A DNA stretch of 64,000 nucleotides from contig CP137671.1 in NCBI GenBank assembly GCA_037976565.1, positions 26,855,813-26,919,812 of the forward strand. The letters run 5' to 3'. The number at the start of each line of letters is the position of its first letter. The first letter of the stretch is position 1. The notes under the pieces are model-generated. The model ran no database searches. It was not told the DNA's origin and saw only the letters and a list, made by a program, of their open reading frames with translations. The position numbers and the translations under genes were made by a program. This DNA comes from Mesocentrotus franciscanus. Lineage: Eukaryota > Echinodermata > Echinoidea > Camarodonta > Strongylocentrotidae. Shown here one piece after another: positions 55,230 to 64,000 of the stretch.

Positions 55230-56700
55230 ACAAAAAAAGTGAAGGGTAAATGAAGGGTAATCTGAATGGTGAATGGTAATTGAAGGGTATTTCAGTGGTA
55301 GAGTTTAATACAAAGGGTATCTTAATGGTATTTGAATGATACCATTTGAGTGGTGAAGGGTAAAAAAATGAAGGGTAAATTGAAGGGTATTTCAGTGGTA
55401 GAGTATAATTCAAAGGGTATCTTAATGGTATTTGAATGATACCATTTGAGTGGTGAAGGGTAAAAAAATGAAGGGTAAATTGAAGGGTATTTCAGTGGTA
55501 GAGTGTAATTCAAAGGGTATCTTAATGGTATTTGAATGATACCATTTGAGTGGTGAAGGGTAAAAAAAAATGAAGGGTAAATTGAAGGGTATTTCAGTGG
55601 TAGAGTGTAATTCAAAGGGTATCTTAATGGTATTTGAATGATACCATTTGAGTGGTGAAGGGTAAAACAAAATGAAGGGTAAATTGAAGGGTATTTCAGT
55701 GGTAGAGTGTAATTCAAAGGGTATCTTAATGGTATTTGAATGATACCATTTGAGTGGTGAAGGGTAAAAAAATGAAGGGTAAATTGAAGGGTATTTCAGT
55801 GGTAGAGTATAATTCAAAGGGTATCTTAATGGTATTTGAATGATACCATTTGAGTGGTGAAGGGTAAAAAAAAATGAAGGGTAAATTGAAGGGTATTTCA
55901 GTGGTAGAGTGTAATTCAATATCTTAATGGTATTTGAATGATACCATTTGAGTGGTGAAGGGTAAAAAAGAAGGGTAAATTGAAGGGTATTTCAGTGGTA
56001 GAGTGTAATTCAAAGGGTATCTTAATGGTATTTGAATGATACCATTTGAGTGGTGAAGGGTAAAAAAATGAAGGGTAAATTGAAGGGTATTTCAGTGGTA
56101 GAGTGTAATTCAAAGGGTATCTTAATGGTATTTGAATGATACCATTTGAGTGGTGAAGGGTAAAAAAAAAGGGTAAATATGAAGGGTATTTCAGTGGTAG
56201 AGTGTAATCAAAGGGTATCTCAATGGTATTTGAATGATACCATTTGACTAATTTGAGTGGTGAAGGGTAAACAAAAGATGAAGGGTAAATGAAAGGTAAT
56301 CTGAATGGTGAATGGTATTTGAAGGGTATTTCAGTGGTAGAGTATATAACTCAAAGGGTATCTTAATGGTATTTGAATTATACCATTTGACTGGTGAAGG
56401 CCGGGTTAAAAAGAATGAAGGGTAAATGAAAGGTAATCTGAATGGTGACTGGGTATTTGAAGGGTATTTCAGTGGTAAAGTTTAATACAAAGGGTATCTT
56501 AATGGTATTTGAATGATACAATTTGAGTGGTGAAGGGTAAACAAAATGAAGGGTGAATGAAGGGTAATCTGAATGGTGAATGGTATTTGAATTACAACAT
56601 TTGAGTGGTGAAGGGTAGGCCTACCAAAAAATGAAGGGTAACTGAAGGGTAATCTGAATGGTGAATGGTATTTGAAGTGTATTTCAGTGGTAGATTATTA
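55230..56700. repeat. 100-bp satellite array
   Basis: About 13-14 units of roughly 100 bp are present, with ACCATTTGAGTGGTGAAGGG at 55341, 55441 and so on, plus GAAGGGTATTTCAGTGGTAG and ATCTTAATGGTATTTGAATG in each. Every unit holds the small inverted repeat AATGGTAT/ATACCATT. Central units are nearly identical, and edge units (before 55320 and after 56160) are more diverged. Minus-strand frames of 60-165 residues with repeated STTEIPFN text result from the array. Confidence 0.92.
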
Positions 56701-57007
56701 ACTTAATGGCCCGAATTCACAAAGGAGAATTATAGACAAACCTTATAAACTCTCTAAATTTCTAGGACTTAAACTTTAAATCCATTTTGAGACTTAAAAC
56801 ATTTCGACTTAATTAATTTATATAAATCCTTGAGAGACTTTATACGGTAAACTTCCTGCCAATCAAGATGGCCCGTACCGTAGATAACGTCACGCAATAT
56901 AAAATTTCAACGAATCAGATCTCACAATCGAGCGCGCGTACCGTTGATACTGTACCGGTCGCGCCATCTTCGAACGTGCATTGCGAGTGTCTTGAAAGAA
57001 TCAAGTA

Positions 57008-57065
57008 ATGGACGATTTTCTTCGAGGAATAGATCTGGATAGGAAAGTCATCGAGCTCCTAAAAG
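57008..57065 (+). CDS. Probable first coding exon of a plus-strand gene
   Basis: ATG at 57008 opens MDDFLRGIDLDRKVIELLK and ends at a strong donor, AAAAGGTAAGC, with exon end 57065 and phase 1. The preceding roughly 150 bp is GC-richer and resembles a promoter/5' UTR (GAACGTGCATTGCGAGTGTC). The DFLRGIDLDRKVIELLK pattern could be the first helix of a SAM-like domain, but this is a guess from a short segment. The following exon is not certain. Confidence 0.5.
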
Positions 57066-58060
57066 GTAAGCATCATGACGTATGAATACTGAAGAAGATT
57101 TCTGGTAAATTTTTGTTTGAAAGTTTATTGCCGATGATAACAAAATTAGCTGGAGAACTTGTCGAATTTGAAGTTGGCCGTTCGAGGTCTTGCGAATGGC
57201 ATAGGGCACGCCGTAGCCCAGCCGGCCAGCCGGCCGCCCAGCATAGCGCGTAGATCTATATAACCATTAACTGTAGTCTGTATAGTCTACAGTGTAGGCC
57301 TACATGTAGACTATGTAGTATGTATAATGTACATAGATTTCTAGGACGGGGTTGTAATTTGTATTTCCAAACACTTACCTTTAGTTAATACTTCCTAAAT
57401 ATGAAAGCTCAAAAGCAGCGCAAGACCTAAACCATGATGGACCTACTATTACTAAGAAGGTCCATGCCTCAGATCAACCCTGTACTAGTACTACTACTAG
57501 GCCTACTACTACTAGCCTATTCCTGTAGAAACTGCAGTAGATCTAGGCCTAGTCTAATCAGTAATCTATGCTGTAGTGTAACATAAAAACTTGATGAATT
57601 TGTCATACAATTACAAGTCAATACCCTAACGGGCCTAAGTAGGCCTACTACTAGGTCTACTTCTACTAGACTATTAATACTAGATCTAAGCCTAAAAAGT
57701 AAGGGCTAGAGTCTTAGAGATCTAAATTAATAATTTACATGCGAGTCTGAAATGAAATATTTGCGAAATTGAAAACAAACCCTTGCAATTTCGTTATCAA
57801 ATCTGTACTGTGACCATATACATGTACCGTACGGTGTAATGTCAATTGGAAAAGTCACACATAGGCCTAGATCTAAATGAATTAGGATTTAGGCCTAGAT
57901 CTAGTCTAGGTCTAGCCTACTACCCCACTGCACTCGCAAGAGATGCGTTGAATTGCACGTTGCAAATCGAACTGTGCTGTACTAAACTAACTAGATCTAG
58001 ATCTACATGTACTACTACTAGGTCTAGGGTCATTCAATCCAGAGAAAATTCAGGCGCGTA
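57066..58060. repeat. Low-complexity CTAG/TAGGCCTA-laced DNA
   Basis: From about 57290 to 58030 the sequence is dense in TAGGCCTA, CTAGATCTAG, ACTACTACTAG and GTCTAGTC words, many of them palindromic. No coding or TIR structure was found. It lies in the putative intron of the gene starting at 57008. Confidence 0.6.
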
Positions 58061-58450
58061 GCCAGGGGTAGGGCGGTCGCCTCCAAAAAACGCCGGCAAA
58101 ACCAAATAAAGAGAGAGAAGAGAAAAAAGTAAAGAGGACGTAGGAAGAAAAAGGAGCTGACGAAGAAACATTTTTGAAAATTCAGACAAGGATTATCATT
58201 AAGATAAGAGTCGAGAACGGTACAACGAAACGTCTTCTTTCTCTAAACTAATAATTTAATGAAACGTCAAAGCTGAATGCAGATATGGATTAAGAGTCGA
58301 GAGCGTATAATATAGTCTACAACAAATCGTCTTCTTTCTCTAATAATTTAATGAAACGTCAAAGCTTCGCTCTGGAGGAAACTGAATTCAGACACGGATT
58401 AAGGATTAAGATTTCTCTAATAATTTAATGAAATGTCAAGGCTTCCTCCT
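58060..58450. repeat. MITE-like start followed by three ~100-bp repeats
   Basis: GGCGCGTAGCCAGGGGTAGG at about 58055 matches the GC-rich repeat family. After it, TAATTTAATGAAACGTCAAA recurs three times (about 58252, 58342, 58422) with CTTCTTTCTCTAAT and GGATTAAG words around it. Confidence 0.6.
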
Positions 58451-58644
58451 TGCACCCTCCCCTAGGGAATGCGCTCGGTCGCTGCGTGCTAACTACCACC
58501 CCTACATGCCTGACAACATTTGTATTTTTAGTTGATGCTGTGATACTAAAAGTTAAAACTTAGTTAATTATAAAACCACGTCAAGAATCAAATATTTTTT
58601 CATCAGATGCAAGCCATTTTTAGGACTTTTTATAATTTTAAGTT

Positions 58645-61250
58645 AAACAATTTAATAATAATAATAATAATAACAATATTTATAAAGCGCAACATATCCA
58701 TCTCTAGAGATGCTCAAGGCGCATACAAAAAATTAAATTTATATTAGGAATTAAACATACTTAAGATTAAAGAAATATTAAATATTAACTTACATGTAAA
58801 TTCATCATGGCATCGACATGGTATATACAATGTGGCAAAGGGTGATTATTATTTGTTTGGCATGCATTGTATAAAGAAAACATTGAAATTTAACAATATG
58901 CATTATGCATCAGGTGAGTTTTAAGCCCAATTTTAAAAGTAGAAAGAGTGTTGGCCGTCTGAATAGAGAAAGGTAACTTATTCCACAAAGAAGGAGCGGC
59001 TGATGCAAATGCTCGATCCCCCCAATTTCTTTTGGTACGTATTTCTTTAAGCCTAACATTATTATGTGATGAACGTAAACCAGAACGACCTGTGGAGTGG
59101 GGTGATAAAAGGGATGAAATATATTCTGGAGCTAGATCATTTAGTGCACGATAGGTTAAGAGAAGAATTTTATAGATCACACGCTGTTGAACAGGGAGCC
59201 AGTGAAGAGATTTCAAGATAGGAGTGATATGTGATGATCTTCTAGAGTTTGTTACAAGGCGAGCAGCAGCATTCTGAACTTTTGCAGTCGGTTAATTTGG
59301 TTGGCGGGTAGTCGAAAAAGTAATGAATTGCAATTGTCAAGATGCGAAGTAACAAAAGCATGTATTAATTGTTGGGTAGATTGAGGTGAGAGATATTGCC
59401 TAATTGCCCGGATATTACGGAGATTACAATTGGCCAGTTTAACACAATTTGAAACATGGGTTTCAAGTGACATGGCAGAATCAAATATTACACCAAGATT
59501 CCTAGCTTGATGAACAGGAGATACAAGGGCAGAACCAACTTGAACATGAGATACCTTAATTTTACTGAGCTGTCTACTGTTGCCAAGTAAAATGAATTCT
59601 GTTTTCGCATCATTTAGTTTTAAGCGACTCTCAATCATCCAGTTCCTTAAATCAGCTATACAATTTTCAATTTTTTCACATTTTCATCTATTTCTTTCTG
59701 GACCGGTCTGCAAATAAAATAAAGCTGTAAGTCATCCGCATACATATGATAATTGATACTGTGTTTCTGAACAATATGCTGTATGGGCAGAGTATAAACA
59801 TTAAACAATTGCGGACCGAGAACAGATCCTTGGGGACAGAAAATCCAAACTAACTGAGGCAGAGGTAGCATCACGGACACAAACTTCTTGTGATCTACTA
59901 GAAAGATACGACATAAACCACTTCAAAACCACACCACTGAGACCCATTTCCTTTAATCTATTAAGCAAAATGCAATGATCAACAGTATCAAAAGCACTGC
60001 TGAGATCAAGCAGTACTAACCCAGAGACATTTCCATTATCCATACCAATTAATACATCATTGTTTACCCGTAACAATGCACTTTCCACGCTATGCATCTC
60101 CCTGTATGCTGACTGGAAAGGATTTTGCAAATTCTCATTCTTCAAGTAAGACTGTAATCGACTAGACACAACTCTTTCTATTACCTTGCCTAAGTATTTC
60201 AGATTTGCAATTGGTCTGTAGTTTTTCAAATCCTTTCTGTCAAGAGACGGTTTTTTCAGAAGGGGTTTGATAAGAGCATGTTGTAAACATTCGGGAAAGA
60301 ATCCACACTTTAGAGATTTATTAACTATCTCAGTGATATAAGGAACAAAGTCACTGACAAATTCTTTAATTAAGCAAGTAGGTACAGGATCTAAATCACA
60401 AGAAGACACAGGGAATTCATGATGATTTTTCTGATTTCAGTAGATGTGGCAAGAGCAAATTCCGACACGCCAGTAGAAGTGACAGGAACAATTTCTGAAA
60501 GGGTGTCAGTACTTATGTTAGAACTTAAACCAGTTAACTCTTCCCGAATACTTCTTATCTTACCTACAAAAAAATCACAAAAACGATTAGCAAGATCATG
60601 ATCATTATCAGTGTTGGGATATATTGGATCCTTCTTCCTGTCTAATAACTTGTTAATAATTCTAAACAGACGTTTCTGGTCTCCCGAACAATCAGCAATG
60701 GAAGAAGAATAGTACTGTTTCTGTGCTTGGTCTATAAGATGAGACACATGTTGCTTCTGCTCCATGTAGAGAATGCGGTCGGCAGGGATTCTAGAAGATC
60801 TCCAACGCCGCTCAAGTCTCCGTCGAAGGCGTCTTGCGCTACGAATGTCGTCAGTCAACCATGGTGACTGAGGTTTGATAACAATAGTTCGAGTCTTCTT
60901 TGGAGCAAGCTTATCAAGTAAACGATGGAGAGAGTTCTCATACTGTGCAACACATGAAGCGACAGTATCATGATTAAAATCGATGGAAGATAACGCTGCA
61001 TGGACACCAGTTTGAAACTTATGACGATCCATTAATTTTATGTTACGAGTGACGATGGACTTACGAACGGATTTAGGTTTCCTTAGAAGTAGATTGCACT
61101 GAATTGCAAAATGATCCGACAGTCCGGGTAGAATGGCGACATCTGAGAGAACATTTCCTGATTCTCGAGATATGAAAAGATCTAATGTGTGTCCACAGCG
61201 ATGAGTTGATTCCAGAACATGTTGCTTCATCCCATACATAGACAACAGAT
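58645..61250 (-). mobile_element. CR1/L2-like LINE, ORF2 with endonuclease C-terminus and RT
   Basis: Minus-strand frames follow in order. First, 61245-60391 gives the end of the AP endonuclease (HTLDLFISRE, GLSDHFAIQCNLL) and a linker. Next, 60409-59801 gives RT blocks NYRPIANLKYLGKVIERVVS, FQSAYR and LVLLDLSSAFDTVDH. The YADDLQLYF catalytic motif is in 59880-59656. The thumb follows in 59638-59252, with NLGVIFDSAMSLETHVSN. Last, 59216-58890 carries KSLHWLPVQQRVIYKILLLT and SLWNKLPFSIQ. The 3' end has GCGCCTTGAGCATCTCTAGA and TTGCGCTTTATAAATATTG, then an ATT repeat tail (58652-58670), as in L2-type elements. Single-base frame changes near 60410, 59840 and 59640 inactivate it. The 5' part is missing. 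Confidence 0.9.
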
Positions 61251-61539
61251 TAAACTCTATTTAAACTCTAATTATAAATAAATGTGGGTGTACATGTATA
61301 GACTATAGTTTATACATGTATGTTCTGATGTAACCATTTTTTAAATTCTAGAGTCACTGAAATGATGAATTATCACTACAAGTCTACAAGTGGTCAAAAT
61401 ATGTAATGATTGTCAAAAAATTCTTACTTTGAAGGTTTCTTTAGTAGATATTGACTCAAAATTGAACATTTTTCTTGGCAAATTTTTATATAGAAGTGGC
61501 ATATATTGAAACTTTTTTTAATGAGGACTTACACTCCTA

Positions 61540-61875
61540 GTCCTATTTGCCTTTAAAGGTATAGACCAGTTTTGGAAACGCCCCCCTCTCAAAATATGAA
61601 ATGGAAGCTCTCATTACCAATCATGTGAAAGAATATGTTTTGACTAATACATGATGATACAAATTTTGCCGGGAAACCGCCTACTAATTGATATATTTGG
61701 TAAATTATTATATCTATTTGGACCAGATAGATATTGCGCACGTGTCGCGTAGTCCCATATACATCTTTCTGTGTACAGTGCTTGTAACTTTACCAAGACT
61801 GGGCCAAATTTCTTATCATTTTGATGATTCAAGAACCTTGCAGTACACACCAATAATTATATGCTAGATGATCAA
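61540..61875 (-). mobile_element. Dispersed MITE, copy 2
   Basis: This is the inverse-orientation relative of 9080-9505. The terminal AAAGGTATAGACCAGTTTTG at about 61555 corresponds to the far end of copy 1, and the match ends near TTTTCTGATCGAATT at 61890. The other terminus is missing. No coding frame. Confidence 0.65.
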
Positions 61876-61879
61876 CCTT

Positions 61880-63585
61880 TTCTGATCGAATTTATTTATT
61901 TGTTTGTTTAACTATTCATTGCTTTATTTATCAATTGTTTTATTTGTTCATTTTTTAAAATTTAATTTATTTGTTATTGGTTTGTTTGTTCTCAAAATCA
62001 ACACCAACCACCTCCTTGCACAAATGTAAGCTAGCAACTATACCTGGAGCTTGATTTAACTGTTCACATGCACCCTTTGGATACTGATCAGAGGCATGTT
62101 GGATGTGCTGACTCCAGTATTTATTTTCTTAACACACAATTTTACCCTAGAGGGCAAGTGATTGGACCTACCAGGGTCTGGTCACCAGTAGCCTACCGGT
62201 ACCTCATACTAATTAAAAGTACGCAAATGGGATGGAAAAATTATGATGAATGCTACAAAGTAAGACAATGTTTGTGATTTAAATTTACCTAGTCTCTCAA
62301 TTGTAACCACATTTTCTTTCTTACTTACATGTACCTGTCTTTACATTTTCTACATTAGCCATATAAAAGAATTAATAGAGAAGAAATTATTTTGAGTATT
62401 CTCAGTATTATGAGAGTATAAAATCAAAAAGGTAAAAAAAAATATATATAAATATGAAATCTCCTATTAGTTAAGTTCTATATTTGTTCAACACAAGATG
62501 ATGTGTGGGCCACACACCGCATTTCTCAATTCTGTTGAGAGGTTGAACAATGCAGTTGCACTTTCCATTTTCCCCCCTTTTGAAATCTCCTTTGTATTGA
62601 TTTTTTAAAGGTTGAGTGGCTGAAGTATGCATGTCAACATTTTAATTTTGTTTTTGTTCGTCTAGCAATTGGGGGTTCTACGGCCCCATTCCCTAATTCT
62701 CCTTAAAGGAAGGAACCAGGGGGCAGGTTAGGATAGTGGGGATGGGTCTGTAATCAACCCCCTCTAACCCTGCTAGATGCTGTAATGGAAATATAGACCA
62801 CCAATTTTATTAAAAGAAAAAGGAAAAAATTACGCTCTGACAAATTACCAGAGACAACAGTTTACAGTTAATACTTCTATTATTTTGTATTTCTCGTGGG
62901 TGAGCCCATATCATTTATAACAAGTTGAGGATATATACACAGATACATTGTACTCCTTTTTCCTTGCAAAAATACTTCTGGTACCCATTATTAATTTAGC
63001 TTATCTATTCTTACTGCTGCAACTGAAATACTTGCAGTAACCCCAGTTCACCCCAGTTCACCCTCATTAAAGCCTGGTCCTTGTACTTTCTCTTTGTCGC
63101 TCTCACCCCTTTTGAAGCTAGGTTATTTAACTGTTTCTTAATAAATTTCTTTAAATACAGTAATACATTAAGTCCCTCCTCCTGAACTTCCTCGGACCCT
63201 GAATGTTCCCACTGCCTAACTATATTCCTCAAAAATAGACAGGAGCAAATTGCTGTAAGAAGCGCTCAGAGTTCCTGAAAGTATAAGACATATTTCACTA
63301 TTTCTTGTACTTTTGTAATTCCATGGGCATGGAATTAAGGGACCAGCTTTACAAAAGGATTAAAAAAACAACACAATGCAGTCTTTCATAATAGCACTTA
63401 CATTGATGTTGCATGATAAATAGATCATTTCCACGGCAGCCCACAAAGCGGTATTGCAGGGTATTGATCAACTTTCTAGTTCTTTCTAATTCTAGTTTTG
63501 AATACACATAATTTTCGCTGCTTAATTTCTAGATCAACATCGACTTGGCAAAGTTATACCCTGAGAAATGTGACAACTTTATCAG
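61880..63585. other. Intron-like AT-rich DNA
   Basis: It contains TTTATTTGTTTG-type simple repeats at 61890-61990. GGGGGTTCTACGGCCCCATT followed by GGGGGCAGG words lies at 62665-62730, and a CCCCAGTTCACCCCAGTTCA duplication at 63042. No splice-flanked coding frame was convincing between 57066 and 63585, though further exons may exist. Confidence 0.45.
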
Positions 63586-63697
63586 GAAATGGGGTCCATT
63601 CTTTTGGACCAGATTATCAATCTGGCCAGGAAGGACAACCCACTCTACCCAGTGCTGCTGGAGAAAGTATCTGTCTTTGAAGATGCTGATGGCGACA
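63586..63697 (+). CDS. Probable internal exon of the second plus-strand gene
   Basis: After an AG at 63584-63585 the frame reads EMGSILLDQIINLARKDNPL and YPVLLEKVSVFEDADGD, ending at the donor GTAAGC (63698) in phase 1. The amphipathic, charged text and correct donor strongly suggest coding. The stop TGA at 63571-63573 in this frame means the exon cannot start further upstream. Its start phase (0) does not match the phase-1 donor at 57065, so at least one exon between them is unseen, or this belongs to another gene. No family is recognised. Confidence 0.5.
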
Positions 63698-64000
63698 GTA
63701 AGCTAATTTTTCACATTATGCGTAGATCTAGTGGCAAATTCTATTTCCACATTGCTCTTAGTTAGAAATAACAATTCTTAAATGTAATTGAAAAATAGTT
63801 CTGCTAAAGTAAACTGAACGTATGTAAGCTAGTATTACTAAACTATTTGTGTAAATCATGCAAAGTTTATGTTACATGTCTCAGCTTGCCCCCAGTTGAA
63901 ACGGATATTCGTCAAAGGTATGGAAGATCAGGGTGAGAAAGAAATTGGAATTTATTTTTTGTCTTATGTAAAGTCTTAATGAACACAACTTCATTTCTCT

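Noticed and set aside
55322..56113. Minus-strand repeated frames with STTEIPFN text
   Set aside because: They are by-products of the 100-bp satellite, with units switching frame wherever the A-run length changes.

Overview
The window looks like nuclear DNA of a marine deuterostome invertebrate, most likely an echinoderm. The reasons are: split genes with phase-1 Ig and FN3 exons, an intronless rhodopsin-class GPCR, many kinds of LINE fragment (Nimb/I-like, CR1/L2-like, Tx1-like, Penelope-like), many short palindromic transposons, AT-rich spacers, and frequent TAGGCCTA words. The species cannot be named from the sequence alone. No bacterial-type operons, rRNA genes or CRISPR arrays were seen.

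Region 1 (1-12.4 kb): a plus-strand gene for a single-pass cell-surface receptor. Visible exons encode an Ig V-type domain, a cysteine-rich Ig-like domain, two further Ig domains, one FN3 domain, a 21-nt microexon, an unrecognised juxtamembrane domain, a transmembrane helix and a tyrosine-rich cytoplasmic tail. The signal-peptide exon was not found. The last coding exon carries an apparent 1-nt frameshift; the other frame continues with more tyrosine motifs. Intron 1 holds a decayed Nimb/I-like LINE, intron 2 a dimeric palindromic MITE, and intron 6 a dispersed MITE. A LINE ORF1 fragment lies upstream.

Region 2 (12.4-31 kb): no convincing host gene. It holds AT-rich spacer, a CR1/Jockey-like RT fragment (14.9-15.8 kb), a TIR transposon whose interior is a 90-bp purine-rich satellite (17.85-19.41 kb) inserted inside another repeat, several hairpins, GC-rich dispersed repeats (24.5-25.5 kb), two neighbouring tandem arrays sharing a CACGTGATCA word (27.5-28.9 kb) and a Penelope-type terminus (29.2-29.5 kb).

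Region 3 (31-44 kb): three tandem copies of a 1.3-kb repeat (31.4-42.2 kb) and a further copy at 42.8-43.8 kb. The third copy is split by a 7.1-kb insertion, 34344-41469, with 39-bp terminal inverted repeats that are themselves palindromic, subterminal copies of the same word, and a 6-bp target duplication with one mismatch. This is the best candidate for an undescribed mobile element. It carries nested repeats but no recognisable transposase.

Region 4 (44-57 kb): an RT fragment, the intact intronless GPCR (minus strand, 45538-46662), a hAT deletion derivative, a Tx1-like LINE fragment split by a hairpin element, a CR1/Jockey-like LINE with a TTGAAC tail, a foldback-like element bounded by inverted 15-bp minisatellites (51.5-54.35 kb) and a 100-bp satellite (55.2-56.7 kb).

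Region 5 (57-64 kb): probable exons of a second plus-strand gene (first coding exon at 57008, another near 63586), whose intron carries a fairly complete CR1/L2-like LINE on the minus strand. The two host genes and the GPCR show no obvious functional link; most of the window is transposon and satellite DNA.
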